Positions 9,288-19,148 are shown, numbered from the stretch's first letter. The stretch: 55,786 bases of DNA from Bradyrhizobium sp. Ghvi (GCF_900115265.1 NZ_FOVU01000021.1:1-55786), one strand, 5' to 3'. Notes: a model not told the origin generated them from the letters alone. Numbers and translations: made by a program.

Positions 9288-10094
9288 TGTCTTAGCTCCA
9301 TCGGGTCCCACCTCGGATCAACCACTTGCGATTGTGGATGAGATGAGAGAGGCATCGGGAAGTTTGTTGCAGATCTGCTTCGCGAAGGCGAGGACGTCGG
9401 GCAAAGGCCAAGCAGCAGGTATTGTAGGACGCTTCGACACGCGACGGCATCGTCTCACCATGAGATTATTACCGGGACTGAACGCCTAATTTCGCTGATG
9501 TAGGCGCCTTGACGGCCGAAACTCTGCGCCCACCGCCGAGCATCCGAAGCATTCACGCGATTAAAGAGACCACGCGAGCAGCGCGCGCGAGATTATCCCC
9601 GATTCGAACAGGTGCGAGTCCGGCAAGAGGCTTTTCTGCCAACACCGATCACCGCCTCACGAGGAGCGAGTTCGTTATGCTGTCGGGTAATAATCCGCCG
9701 CCAACCGTCGAACATCGCGCGCCATAATAGCGGCATCGTGAAGCTGCCACAGAGTACGCAAGGCCAACCCGGCTGTCGGAGCTAGAGCATCGAAGCGAGA
9801 GCCAATGTCTCGCCGAACCAGGTGCCAGACGAGACCAGCCAGCTCAAGGACGACGGCAGCACCGGCGGTGGTCAAGCAGGGACCGACAGCCCCAGTGCTG
9901 ATCGGCCGACCGCAGTTCACCACGATGCCCCATCCAAGCGATGGTGACGGCACGGTGAACAGCAACTTCAAGGGTACTTGCCCAAGACACGAAACAGACA
10001 CCGTCAAAGAAACGCGTCGGTTTCGTGCATTGACGATCGGGCTCACGACGATAAGCGCGAACGGGCGGAGCTCAATGCTCCACCCTCCTCAGGT
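9288..10094. other. Gap with paired box copy C
   Basis: 807 bases with no gene recognised. A 123-codon minus-strand frame at 9675-10046 has a hydrophobic middle but no family resemblance and no good start signal, so it is not called. Paired box copy C is at 9487-9527. Confidence 0.5.
9487..9527 (+). promoter_or_regulatory. 41-bp paired box, copy C
   Basis: TAATTTC-GC-TGAT on the left and GCCGAAACTCTGC on the right, with exact 41-bp length. It lies 200 bp upstream of the M24 hydrolase start at 9287. Confidence 0.65.
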
Positions 10095-11084
10095 TCAGTG
10101 TCGGGCAACAAATTCTGCGAACAGGTCGGCATCGATATTGCCGCCCGAGAGCACGATGACGACGTTATTGCCGGTCGCATCGAGACGACCCGCAAGAAGC
10201 GCCGCAAGAGCGATGGCGCCGCCGGGCTCGACTACGAGCTTCAATTCTCGGTATGCAAACGCGATCGCAGCACCGACTTCCGCATCCGACGCCGTGACGC
10301 CGCGCGACAGGAGCTTGCGGTTGATGGCGAAGGTGATCTCGCCCGGCATCAACGCCATCAGCGCGTCGCAGATGGTGCGGCCACCGGACGCGTGCGGTTC
10401 ACGATGCCCAGCGGCGAGTGAGCGGCTGTGATCGTCAAAGCCCTCAGGCTCGGCCGCGATCAGTTGCGCCTGTGGATAGCGCGCCTTCACCGCGGTCGCA
10501 ATACCGGCGATCAGGCCGCCACCGGAGGTTGGCGCCACCACGATATCAGGCTTAGTCCCGAGCGCCGCCATGTCTTCCAGAATCTCACGACCGGCCGTGC
10601 CCTGCCCTGCGATCACGAAGGGATCGTCATAGGGCTTGACCAGCGTCGCGCCGCGCTCCTCGGCGATGCTTCGTGCGATCGCCTCGCGGTCGCCGCGGTC
10701 ACGATCATAGAGCACGACTTCGGCGCCGTAGGACTTGGTACGCTCGCGTTTCGACAGCGGGGCATCCGACGGCATGACGATGGTCGCCTGCACGTTGAGA
10801 ATCCTGGCCGCCGCCGCCACGCCCTGGGCGTGGTTGCCTGAGGAGAACGCGACGACGCCTTTGCTGCGCTTGTCCTCCGGAATCGAGGAGATCTTGTTGA
10901 AAGCGCCGCGAAACTTGAAGGAGCCGGTCCGCTGCAGCATCTCCGCCTTCAGGAAGACATTTGCGCCGACGCGCTCGTTGAGCGCCGGGGACGACAGAAG
11001 CGGTGTGCGGATGGCGAAGGGCGCGATCACGCGTGCCGCAGCATCGATGTCGGCGGGGCCGACCGGGAGAGATTGTTCCATCAT
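10095..11084 (-). CDS. Threonine/serine dehydratase-like PLP enzyme
   Basis: Fold-type II pyridoxal-phosphate enzyme of the threonine dehydratase/serine racemase/3-hydroxyaspartate ammonia-lyase group, about 329 residues. The PLP lysine lies in TGSFKFRGAFNK (residue about 57), SSGNHAQG binds the substrate carboxylate, and TSGGGLIAG is the phosphate loop. There is no C-terminal ACT domain, so it is a catabolic or racemase-type member rather than biosynthetic IlvA. The start is the ATG at 11084 or the adjacent one at 11081, since the codon at 11090 is TTG. It is transcribed in the same direction as the cupin and FAD oxidase upstream, 168 bases away. It probably deaminates a beta-hydroxy amino acid; the exact substrate is unknown. 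Confidence 0.85.
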   Translation of the reverse strand: MMEQSLPVGPADIDAAARVIAPFAIRTPLLSSPALNERVGANVFLKAEMLQRTGSFKFRGAFNKISSIPEDKRSKGVVAFSSGNHAQGVAAAARILNVQATIVMPSDAPLSKRERTKSYGAEVVLYDRDRGDREAIARSIAEERGATLVKPYDDPFVIAGQGTAGREILEDMAALGTKPDIVVAPTSGGGLIAGIATAVKARYPQAQLIAAEPEGFDDHSRSLAAGHREPHASGGRTICDALMALMPGEITFAINRKLLSRGVTASDAEVGAAIAFAYRELKLVVEPGGAIALAALLAGRLDATGNNVVIVLSGGNIDADLFAEFVARH

Positions 11085-11252
11085 AGCCAATTTTCAGCAG
11101 CAGAACCGAAGATCTGCGAAGTTCACCTTCTTTGTGGGTACGCCCCCTGCCTTCGGTCTGTCCGACGGCGCAGGCATGAAAGCGTGATTGCGGTCCTGAT
11201 CGCAGCCTCCGACGCTCGGACGCAATGCTCAGGATGTTCGGTCAGTCTGCGA

Positions 11253-11627
11253 TCACACTCGCGAGCGTGCCCCAGGAAGAATGACGTACGCCTTTCGAAG
11301 CGGCTCGATGACATTCCATTCGCCATTCGTGTTCGCGTGAAAATATATGGAGTCGCCGGCCTCAAGAACGACCGCGGGACCACCATCTGGCGTAAACGTA
11401 CAGCGTCCCGACAGAAAGGTGCAGAATTCCGCCTCGGCAACTTGACGAAGCCATCTTCCAGGCGAGCATTCCCAGACGCCGACGTTGGTTTCGTCCGTCG
11501 CGGAGTGGAAGGCAACCTTGCTGCGCATAATCGAGACCGGCTCACCGACCGGGCGAGAAACCGGGCTGATGCTGTCGAGGGAGTCGGAGGGCAGGTTGAC
11601 GGGTGCTTTGAGAACAACCGGAGTCAT
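11253..11627 (-). CDS. Small cupin-domain protein
   Basis: A 124-residue single-domain cupin. The barrel motif is visible as AEAEFCTFLSGRCTFTPDGG followed by LEAGDSIYFHANTNGEW. This form matches the ethanolamine/ureidoglycine-type cupins (Cupin_3/DUF861) often encoded beside amine or amino-acid oxidases. Its usual role is unclear: binding or isomerising a small metabolite, or quality control of an oxidase product. ATG 11627 has AGGA 7 bases upstream. It begins 28 bases after the FAD oxidase stop, so the two are likely co-transcribed. Confidence 0.8.
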   Translation of the reverse strand: MTPVVLKAPVNLPSDSLDSISPVSRPVGEPVSIMRSKVAFHSATDETNVGVWECSPGRWLRQVAEAEFCTFLSGRCTFTPDGGPAVVLEAGDSIYFHANTNGEWNVIEPLRKAYVILPGARSRV

Positions 11628-11655
11628 GATCTATTCCTGTTTGTAGGTTGAAATG

Positions 11656-13071
11656 TCAGTTGCGCCTCGAAGGCACATAACCGACGGGAGCAAGCTTCGC
11701 GATCGCAAGAGTAAGGGCGTCGGGGCGCCGGGCACGATCTTCCAGGCCCTCCTTCCGGCGTAAGGCTTCGCGCACAAGGATAGAACCGACATAGCGGAAA
11801 GGTTCTATCGGGAATTCTTCGACATCGTCACGGACCAATCCGCAGTGGGACCACTGGTTTGCTTCGTCGAGAGCAAGCGAGGCGAGTATCCTTCCACCCA
11901 GGACGGTCGGCCCGATGCCCTGGCCGGAAAAGCCGATGCCGAAAAAAATGTCCGGGTGATCGTCCAGACGGCCGAAGAACGGCAGACCGTCCACGGATCT
12001 GTCGATTGGGCCAGTCCAGGATGATTCGACGTCCATGCCATGAAGCATCGGGTAAAGGTTCCGGAAGCTTTCTTCCACTTCGCCGGCTCTGGGCGATGGC
12101 CCTTCATAGTGATCGGCGACCCGCCCGGCGAACGCGAAGTGTCCCAGCGATTTGCCGAAGACGATGCGGCCATCAGGGGTATTTCGGTAATAGTTCAGGA
12201 ACATGCGGGAATCGCATATCGCAACTCCCTTTTTTAAGCCGATCTCGTTCAGCTGGTCCGGGTTGGCCGTCGTTGCGATCATATCGCTGGACACGATTGC
12301 CACTTTGCGGCGCAGATGTGAGAACTGGGCCCCCCAGGCGTTCATGGCCAGAACGACCTTCTCGCTCGTAACTGAGCCTTTGCGAGTTACGACTTTTGGG
12401 GTCCTGGTCCGCTCAAGGCGGGTCATGGGCGAATGCTCGTAGATCGTCACGCCCAGCTTCTGAGCATGAGTTCGGAGGCCAAGCGCAAGGATGGCCGGCT
12501 GGACCGTGGCGGCACCTGGTTCGAAGACGCCGGCCAGATTGCGATCGGTCCCGCCCAAGCGCGCCACTTCCGCATTGTCCAGAACCTCAAAGGGCCGCAC
12601 ATGATGCTTGGCCAGCTCATTGAGCAGGACATTCCAGCAGCCGACTTGTGTTGCAGAGGTCGCGGTCCAAAGCCACCCGTCCGCGCGGAACTCCGCGTCT
12701 ATGCCATTCTCCCGGCAGAAAGTGCCGATTTCCAATACCGCTTCTGCCGAACTTTTTGCAATCCGAGCGGCTTCATGCGTACCGCATTTCTTGTGCAACG
12801 AGAGGTATTTGGCCCAGTAGCTGGTGACGAATCCGCCGTTGCGCCCGCTTGCGCCCGCCCCACACAGATCCCTTTCCACCACGACGACTTTGAGGGAGGG
12901 CGACTCTTCCTTGATCCTGATGGCTGTCCATAATCCCAAGTAACCGCCGCCGACGATCGTCACGTCAGCCAAGACATGCTTCGACAGCGACCGCACTTGC
13001 GGCTTCCCAAGGCGCTCGAACGCCTGTTTTAACCAGAAATTATCCATCCCAGGCCCGTTGAAATTGTCCAT
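11656..13071 (-). CDS. FAD-dependent oxidoreductase, DAO/PuuB-like
   Basis: Flavoprotein of the D-amino-acid oxidase/glycine oxidase superfamily, nearest in form to gamma-glutamylputrescine oxidase (PuuB/OrdL). The Rossmann motif VTIVGGGYLGLWTA lies about 45 residues in, followed by VVERDLCGAGASGRNGGF, the typical OrdL-type segment. The C-terminal GIGFSGQGIGPTVLGGRILA closes the FAD site. It would oxidise a primary or secondary amine or N-alkyl amino acid to an imine. Three starts are possible (TTG 13095, ATG 13071, ATG 13047); 13071 is used here with moderate trust. It is divergent from the Lrp-type regulator with about 115 bp between them, suggesting it may be that regulator's direct target. 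Confidence 0.85.
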   Translation of the reverse strand: MDNFNGPGMDNFWLKQAFERLGKPQVRSLSKHVLADVTIVGGGYLGLWTAIRIKEESPSLKVVVVERDLCGAGASGRNGGFVTSYWAKYLSLHKKCGTHEAARIAKSSAEAVLEIGTFCRENGIDAEFRADGWLWTATSATQVGCWNVLLNELAKHHVRPFEVLDNAEVARLGGTDRNLAGVFEPGAATVQPAILALGLRTHAQKLGVTIYEHSPMTRLERTRTPKVVTRKGSVTSEKVVLAMNAWGAQFSHLRRKVAIVSSDMIATTANPDQLNEIGLKKGVAICDSRMFLNYYRNTPDGRIVFGKSLGHFAFAGRVADHYEGPSPRAGEVEESFRNLYPMLHGMDVESSWTGPIDRSVDGLPFFGRLDDHPDIFFGIGFSGQGIGPTVLGGRILASLALDEANQWSHCGLVRDDVEEFPIEPFRYVGSILVREALRRKEGLEDRARRPDALTLAIAKLAPVGYVPSRRN

Positions 13072-13186
13072 GCATTCAGGATACTGATGCTGCAAGGATA
13101 TTTGCGTCGCACTTTCCTGCCGCTCGGATGATTTCCTGCATCAGGCACGTATTTTGCGGCGAAGTTCACCTAAGGCTGAAGCCGCT

Positions 13187-13663
13187 ATGCAGTATGATCG
13201 AATAGACGCACGCATCCTTGAGATCGTGCAAAAGAATAATCGGCTGACTTCCGAGACGATCGGCGAACTGGCGGGGCTTTCCGCTACCGCATGTCAACGA
13301 CGCTTGAAGAGGCTCCGCTCAGAAGGCATCATCGAGGCTGACGTCTCGATTGTTTCGCCGAAGGCGGTAGGAAATCCTATCCAAATGCTTGTGCTGGTAA
13401 CGTTGGAGCGCGAGCGGTCAGATATTATCGATAGGTTCAAGAAGGCCATTAAATCGTCGGCTGAAGTCGTCAACGGATTTTACGTCACTGGCGATGCCGA
13501 CTTTGTTCTCTACATTACCGCGCATAGCATGGAAGATTATGAGCAATTTACTCGGCGATTCTTTTATGAGAACCCGGACATTAAGGCGGTCAAGACGATG
13601 GTCATAATGGACCGCGTAAAGGCGGGTTTTGCGGTTCCGATTGAGACTCCGTCGGAGGAATGA
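13187..13663 (+). CDS. Lrp/AsnC-family transcriptional regulator
   Basis: The only intact regulator gene recognised in the window, 158 residues, the normal Lrp size. The N-terminal winged helix-turn-helix reads LDARIL-like (IDARILEIVQKNNRLTSETI) then GLSATACQRRLKRLRSEGII. The C-terminal RAM/ligand domain follows, with VNGFYVTGDADFVLYITA, the segment that forms the effector pocket. ATG 13187 (MQYDRID) is chosen because it matches family starts and AAGG lies upstream. Family members form octamers that wrap DNA and respond to amino acids; ectoine-use clusters often carry one (DoeX). It is divergent from the FAD oxidase and convergent with purU. It could be the reader of the paired boxes, which is inference only. 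Confidence 0.9.
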   Translation: MQYDRIDARILEIVQKNNRLTSETIGELAGLSATACQRRLKRLRSEGIIEADVSIVSPKAVGNPIQMLVLVTLERERSDIIDRFKKAIKSSAEVVNGFYVTGDADFVLYITAHSMEDYEQFTRRFFYENPDIKAVKTMVIMDRVKAGFAVPIETPSEE

Positions 13664-13748
13664 CGTGTGTCTCGATCGCGTGGATTTTCGATTGAAGTAG
13701 AACCACGAGCAACCCTCTCGCGCCACTCTCTAACTCTGCATGTTTCGG

Positions 13749-14612
13749 TCAGCCGGTGAAGACGACAGTCTTCCTACCATTCAGTACCACGCGATCCTCA
13801 AGGTGATGGCGCACGGCGCGGGCGAGTACGCGCCGTTCAATGTCACGGCCCTTACGGATGAGATCGTCCGGCGTGTCCCGATGCGAGATTCTCTCGACAT
13901 CCTGCTCGATAATCGGTCCTTCGTCGAGATCGGACGTGACATAATGCGCCGTCGCACCGATCAATTTGACGCCTCGCTCATGGGCTTGGTGATAGGGCTT
14001 AGCGCCCTTGAACCCTGGCAAGAAGGAGTGATGAATGTTGATGCAGCGCCCCGACAGTTTGGCCGAGAAGCCGTCCGACAGAATCTGCATGTAACGTGCG
14101 AGGACAACGAGATCGGTGTTGGTCTCCTGCACGAGTTCCCAGATTCGCGCCTCCTGCTCCATCTTTGTCTGCTTGGTGACAGGAAGATGATAGAAGGGCA
14201 GCTCGGTCAGGTCACTGGAAACCAGATGCTCGCGGCCGTGGTTGGAAACGATTCCCGTCACCTCCATCGGCAGTTCGCCGATGCGCCAGCGATAGAGCAG
14301 ATCAGCCAGACAATGATCGAATTTGGAAACCAGTAGCATCACACGTTTCTTGACGGCGCTCTGCCGCAAAGAACACTTCATGGCGAAGCGTTCGGCGAGG
14401 CCCTCGATCAATGTGATGATTTCCGCCTCTGATTTCGCCAGATCGAGGCGGTCGAAGACAACGCGCATGAAAAAGTGACCGGTCTCGGTATCATCGAACT
14501 GCTGAGCGTCGAGGATGTTGCAACCGGCTTCAAACAGAAGACTCGAGACCGCCGAGACGATGCCTGGACGATCAGGGCAGGATAAGGCGAGGATCATGGA
14601 ACGATCCGACAT
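13749..14612 (-). CDS. purU: Formyltetrahydrofolate deformylase PurU
   Basis: Hydrolyses 10-formyl-THF to THF and formate in the cytoplasm. 287 residues, the standard length. The N-terminal ACT domain begins LALSCPDRPGIVSAVSSLLF. The C-terminal formyltransferase-type catalytic domain has NIHHSFLPGFKGAKPYHQA with the catalytic His, and GATAHYVTSDLDEGPIIEQD with the catalytic Asp. ATG 14612 has GGGGA five bases upstream. It lies just downstream of the dimethylglycine/sarcosine dehydrogenase, where it would release C1 units as formate. Such purU genes are common in betaine and sarcosine catabolic clusters. Confidence 0.95.
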   Translation of the reverse strand: MSDRSMILALSCPDRPGIVSAVSSLLFEAGCNILDAQQFDDTETGHFFMRVVFDRLDLAKSEAEIITLIEGLAERFAMKCSLRQSAVKKRVMLLVSKFDHCLADLLYRWRIGELPMEVTGIVSNHGREHLVSSDLTELPFYHLPVTKQTKMEQEARIWELVQETNTDLVVLARYMQILSDGFSAKLSGRCINIHHSFLPGFKGAKPYHQAHERGVKLIGATAHYVTSDLDEGPIIEQDVERISHRDTPDDLIRKGRDIERRVLARAVRHHLEDRVVLNGRKTVVFTG

Positions 14613-14673
14613 TGCGGTCCCCGCCCGACGGCGGCCCCTCGAAAACTGCGTTGAAGAATGGTTGAGGTAACAA

Positions 14674-17181
14674 TCATCCCTTGGAGCGTGCCATGAGCAG
14701 CTCCGGAGCGATGAGGTCTTCGACCTTGCGCATTTCGCCTTTCACTCGAGTGCGGTTCGAATCATAGAACGCGCGGAGTGATGCGATGGCAGGGTGCCTT
14801 TTGCCCGCGATCTCTATCTCGAAAGCTCCTTCAGACAGCCATTCGGCACTCACGCCGCTGTCGGAGTGCAGATATCCCATGCCGACGCCGCAGCCCAGGG
14901 TGTGACCGAAGCCGGCGGAGCGCAGATAGCCTACGAGCGATCCATTGCGCCAGACCGGCTCTGTGCCGAACATGAGCGGCACCGCACGGGGCGCAGCCAA
15001 TTGCACTAGACGTCGACGCGGAACGTGCCCGCGCTGCGGTTCAAGAGCTGCCCGCCCGATGAAATCCTCACGCTTTTTCCACGCGATCGTGAACCCAAGT
15101 CCCGCTTCGAGCGGCGAATCCTCATCGCTTACGTCCGCGCCCCAGTCGCGGTAACCCGCCTCAAGACGCAATGTGTTCAGTGCCACGTAGCCCGCGTGAC
15201 GCAGATCGAGATCGCGTCCTGCAGCGATGAGCGCGTCGTAGACGCCCAGCGCCTGTTCGGTCGGAATGTGCAGCTCCCATCCGAGCTCCCCGACGAAGGT
15301 CATGCGGAAAGCGAACGCCAGGGCATAGCCAATCTCGATTTCTCTAACCGCCGCGAACGGAAACGCTGCATCGGAAAAATCCGCCGGGCTCACGCGCATA
15401 AGCAGTTCTCGCGAGAGCGGTCCCATAACGGAGAGGCATGTGTAGCCTGACGACACGTCGCTGACGGATACATGACCAGCATCTCTAGCATGCGTTCGCA
15501 GCCAGGCGAGATCCCGAATGCGTTGTACGGCGGCCGTTACAACCAGGAATTCCTCTTCGGCCGTTCGTGCGATGGTGACGTCCGACTCCATGCCGCCGCG
15601 CTCGTTGAGCCACGGCGTGTACACAATGCGGCCCACTGGAGCGTCAAGATCGTTAGTGGAAAGGCGCTGAAGAAAGGCGAGCGCGTCACGCCCCTGCACC
15701 AGCAGATGCGCGAAGGAGGTCTGATCAAACAGAGTCACGCCGGAGCGAGTCGCCTCGTGTTCCGCCCCACTCGCCTTGAACCAATCGTCGCGGGCAAATG
15801 TGGCGCAGGCGTTCGCCTCCGCTTCAGGGACGCCAAACCATTGCGCCCGCTCCCACCCGGCAGCCTCGCCGAACTTCGCGCCAGCAGCTAACAGCCGATC
15901 ATGCAGCGGCGAGACGCGCACGTTACGTGCCGTCGCGGGCGACTTGTGAGGCCAATGCAGGGCGTAAAGGAGCCCAACCGCCTCGCCAGTTCGATCCCGC
16001 AAATATCGGCGGTTGCGCTGGAACGGCATAGCGCGTCGAACGTCCATTTCCCAATAGTCGTTGGCGGGCATGCCCGTCGACATCCACTCGGCCATGACTT
16101 TTCCAGCCCCGCCCGATGACTCGATACCGCAGGAATTGAAGCCCGAGGCTACATAGAGGCCCCCGATGTCAGGCGCAGGTCCCAGCAGAAATCGGTTGTC
16201 CGGCGTGAAGCTCTCCGGACCATTGAAGTTCAATTGGAGCCCCACGTTTGCCAGCTGCGGCATTCGCCGCATGGCATCGGCAAGATAGGGCTCGATGTGA
16301 TCGAGGTCGTCAGGCAGGGAATCGAAGCTGAACTCACGCGGAATTCCCTCCATCCCCCAAGGTTTGCCGTTGGTTTCGAAGAAACCCACCAGCAACTTGC
16401 CCGCATCTTCCTTTGCATAGAAGCACGCATCAAGGTCGCGCACCGTTGGAGTATCGGGCGGCAAGCCGGCAATAGACTCTGTCACGACGTAAAAGTGTTC
16501 TGCCGCGTGCAGCGGCACCGTCCAATTGAGATCGGCAGCGAGCGCCCGGGTCCACATCCCCGCGCAGATGACGACTTTTTCAGTGCGCACGATGCCTTCT
16601 GCAGTCTCGACGCCGGCGATGCGCCCCTTTTCGACTACGATGCGCGTTACTGGTGTACGCTCCAGGATTTTGGCCCCTCCCTTCCGCGCGCCGACCGCGA
16701 ACGCGCGCGCCGTATCCACCGGATTCGTCTTGCCATCGGAGGGAATCCACGCCGCTCCAAGTACGTCGGCCACATCGAGCAACGGCACGCGGCGCCTCGC
16801 CTCGGCGGCGTCGATAATTTCGACATCGAGCCCGAAGGAGCGTCCCATCGACGCTCCTCGCTTCAGCTCCTCAAGGCGCGCCGGTGTCGCCGCGACAGTA
16901 ATGGATCCACATTGACGAAATCCGGTGTGCTGCCCAGTCAGCTTCTCGAGTTCTTCGAACAAACCCGCCGTGTATTGGGCCAGCTTCGCCATGTTTTCGC
17001 TGGCTCGAAGCTGAGTCACCAGCCCCGCCGCATGCCAAGTGGTCCCGCAGGTGAGCTGATCGCGTTCGAGCAGCAAAACATCGCGATGCCCAAGCCGCGT
17101 CAGGTGATAGGCGATGGACAGACCGATGATGCCACCGCCGACGATGACGTATTCGGCATGGGAGGGTAGCTTGTTTTGCAT
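14674..17181 (-). CDS. Dimethylglycine/sarcosine dehydrogenase family flavoprotein
   Basis: Oxidative N-demethylase of 835 residues that would turn dimethylglycine to sarcosine or sarcosine to glycine while charging THF with the methyl carbon. The N-terminal DAO domain starts YVIVGGGIIGLSIAYHL; CGTTWHAAGLV (about 45-55) carries the His that binds FAD covalently in this family. The C-terminal half is a GcvT-like THF domain (DQTSFAHLLVQGRDALAFLQ; FVGELGWELHIP; LEAGYRDWGADVSDEDSPLE). The ATG at 17181 fits family starts. FolD and PurU flank it, and paired box copy D lies 357 bp upstream. Sequence alone does not separate dimethylglycine from sarcosine or another N-methyl amino acid as substrate. 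Confidence 0.9.
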   Translation of the reverse strand: MQNKLPSHAEYVIVGGGIIGLSIAYHLTRLGHRDVLLLERDQLTCGTTWHAAGLVTQLRASENMAKLAQYTAGLFEELEKLTGQHTGFRQCGSITVAATPARLEELKRGASMGRSFGLDVEIIDAAEARRRVPLLDVADVLGAAWIPSDGKTNPVDTARAFAVGARKGGAKILERTPVTRIVVEKGRIAGVETAEGIVRTEKVVICAGMWTRALAADLNWTVPLHAAEHFYVVTESIAGLPPDTPTVRDLDACFYAKEDAGKLLVGFFETNGKPWGMEGIPREFSFDSLPDDLDHIEPYLADAMRRMPQLANVGLQLNFNGPESFTPDNRFLLGPAPDIGGLYVASGFNSCGIESSGGAGKVMAEWMSTGMPANDYWEMDVRRAMPFQRNRRYLRDRTGEAVGLLYALHWPHKSPATARNVRVSPLHDRLLAAGAKFGEAAGWERAQWFGVPEAEANACATFARDDWFKASGAEHEATRSGVTLFDQTSFAHLLVQGRDALAFLQRLSTNDLDAPVGRIVYTPWLNERGGMESDVTIARTAEEEFLVVTAAVQRIRDLAWLRTHARDAGHVSVSDVSSGYTCLSVMGPLSRELLMRVSPADFSDAAFPFAAVREIEIGYALAFAFRMTFVGELGWELHIPTEQALGVYDALIAAGRDLDLRHAGYVALNTLRLEAGYRDWGADVSDEDSPLEAGLGFTIAWKKREDFIGRAALEPQRGHVPRRRLVQLAAPRAVPLMFGTEPVWRNGSLVGYLRSAGFGHTLGCGVGMGYLHSDSGVSAEWLSEGAFEIEIAGKRHPAIASLRAFYDSNRTRVKGEMRKVEDLIAPELLMARSKG

Positions 17182-18191
17182 TCGACGACTCAGAAAAATG
17201 ATTGCAGGCGGATCTGAGCGAGATCCAGGATCAGTGCTCGGATATCATTCGAATCCTCGCGGTCATTTACGGTTTCGCACTTGGCGGCGTGGCGCATCAC
17301 GTACCCCTCGATCTGGAGATTTCTTTCGCCGTGCCTTTCATGAGCCCCTCCTGCGATATCGAACGATTGCACAAGTGTTGCGCCTGATAGTTGACGCCGC
17401 TGTCGACGAACGATGCGTGACACTGTGCGGACTTTCTGCAGCACTCTGCAAAATTCGACCGCCTCCTGAGCATTTTGATTTCCATCCATTGGCCAAACCG
17501 AAAGTTTGATGTTTGGATGTTATCGGTCCCCAGATCCGAATTTCATTAATGTGGGCCTTCGCGAAGCAGGAATTCTGCGCCTGATCGGCAAAACTGAAGC
17601 TCTTCTGTCGCGCGAGCCTTTGACATTGAGCCGCTCTGAGATTTGGAGCGATCGGCGGGCGTTACCTGACATGCCGATAACGCCAGCCGGCGTTCAGCCG
17701 TTTCTCGCCGCCGTTCAATTCGCGATGTGATAAAACCGTGCTTGGAGACCCGCTCGCGATCGCACCCTGTTGAGAACTTCCTGAGGTTGGTCAGGTGTCA
17801 ATTCCACGGCGTGGCTCCCACGTGATGTACATTGTCCAACGCCCTACCCAATAACTCCGCGAACCACTCTCTTTCTCAAGCCTGACCGTCGCTTCGCACT
17901 TCTTTCGAACCCTTGAGGGCATGTTCATCTGCTCAGCCAGGTCGTGCCAAATCAGCGCCTGCCGTTCTCCGGGTATCGCTCAGGAAAAACCGAGCGTCAG
18001 GATCGGCCGTTGGCCATGGAAGGCTTCTTCCTGGAGGCGCTCGACGAATACGGACACGCCGTCGCCTGCATCGTCGACAGCTATCGCCGGCTGAGAAACT
18101 TGGCGCCACGCTAAGACGGAGTCGCTTTGCTCAGTTCCACGAATAGAGTGATTGCAAGAAATGCCCGCTAAACGGCGACGATGCCGACACT
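17182..18191. other. 1-kb gap with paired box copy D
   Basis: No gene is called. Paired box copy D is at 17538-17578. A 32-codon plus-strand frame at 18016-18114 (start MEGFFLEALDEYGHAVACIV) has protein-like composition and may be the tail of a lost gene, but no family is recognised. Confidence 0.5.
17538..17578 (+). promoter_or_regulatory. 41-bp paired box, copy D
   Basis: GAATTTC-AT-TAAT on the left, GCAGGAATTCTGC on the right; one mismatch in the right box. The outer flank CCGAATTTC and the distal GCGCCTGATCGG also match copy A. It lies 357 bp upstream of the dimethylglycine/sarcosine dehydrogenase. Confidence 0.75.
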
Positions 18192-19148
18192 CTAAGTTAA
18201 CCGCTCCAAATCAAGCGCACGATCGTGCTCCCGCGAGCAGGATTGCGAAATGTAGCTGGATTCAAAATTCCTGACCAAGGACAAACCTCGCCGCGAAACT
18301 GCCGCCTTGACGGTGTTCGCGAGCAAGTAGGCAACTGTCATGGGCCCGACACCGCCAGGCACCGGAGTTATGTAGCTTGCGCGCTCGCTCGCCTCGGCGA
18401 ATGCTACATCTCCGACAAGTCTGATATTGCCGATTGAATCGATCGCACGATTGATACCGACATCAATGACAATCGCACCCGGCTTGAGCCAATTGCCCCT
18501 GACAAGCTCAGCGCAACCTGCGGCAGCGACGACGATGTCGGCCTTTCGACAGATACTAGGCAGGTTTCGCGTCTGGAGCTGCGCGCCTGTTACGGTACAT
18601 CCGGCGTCGCCGAGCAGAAGTGCCAGAGGCTTTCCGACGATATTCGAGCGACCAATAACGACAACGTCGAGACCATTCAAGTCGCTCACGACTGTGTTGA
18701 TGAGATGGACGATACCCAGCGGAGTGCAAGGCGCGAGAGCTGGTCGACCGGCTGCCAGCCTTCCAACATTGTAGGGATGAAAGCCGTCGACATCCTTGGC
18801 CGGACTGATCGCCTCCAGCACGCGCCAACGGTTTATGTGCCCGGGGAGCGGAAGCTGAACCAGGATACCATCTATGGACTCGTCAGCATTGAGCTCCTCT
18901 ATCACTGCCAGCAGCTCAGCCTCATCGACATCGCTCGGCAGCTGGAATTGCTGAGATTTGAACCCCACGGCTTGCGCCTGTCTGGCCTTTGTCTTCACGT
19001 AAACCGAACTGGCCGGATCCTTGCCAACCAGCACCACGGCGAGCCCCGGGGTAAACTTGCATTCGTCCCGGAGTAATGCCACATCGCGCGCGACGCTAGC
19101 CCGGAGGGCCTCGGCGATGGACCTTCCATCAATTTTGATAGCCTTCAT
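18192..19148 (-). CDS. folD: FolD methylene-THF dehydrogenase/cyclohydrolase
   Basis: Bifunctional enzyme that oxidises 5,10-methylene-THF to 5,10-methenyl-THF and hydrolyses it to 10-formyl-THF. 318 residues, about 20 longer than usual because of a C-terminal tail rich in Arg, Glu and Ser. Family motifs are present: the VYVKTKARQA catalytic-Lys region, DGILVQLPLPGH, VVVIGRSNIVGKP for NADP binding, and the C-terminal PVPGGVGPMTVA. Its placement upstream of a dimethylglycine/sarcosine dehydrogenase and purU argues for a catabolic role in draining demethylation C1 units, rather than being the housekeeping copy. Paired box copy E is 285 bp upstream. Confidence 0.95.
   Translation of the reverse strand: MKAIKIDGRSIAEALRASVARDVALLRDECKFTPGLAVVLVGKDPASSVYVKTKARQAQAVGFKSQQFQLPSDVDEAELLAVIEELNADESIDGILVQLPLPGHINRWRVLEAISPAKDVDGFHPYNVGRLAAGRPALAPCTPLGIVHLINTVVSDLNGLDVVVIGRSNIVGKPLALLLGDAGCTVTGAQLQTRNLPSICRKADIVVAAAGCAELVRGNWLKPGAIVIDVGINRAIDSIGNIRLVGDVAFAEASERASYITPVPGGVGPMTVAYLLANTVKAAVSRRGLSLVRNFESSYISQSCSREHDRALDLERLT

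Noticed and set aside
9675..10046. 123-codon minus-strand frame with a hydrophobic centre
   Set aside because: No recognisable domain and no plausible start signal.
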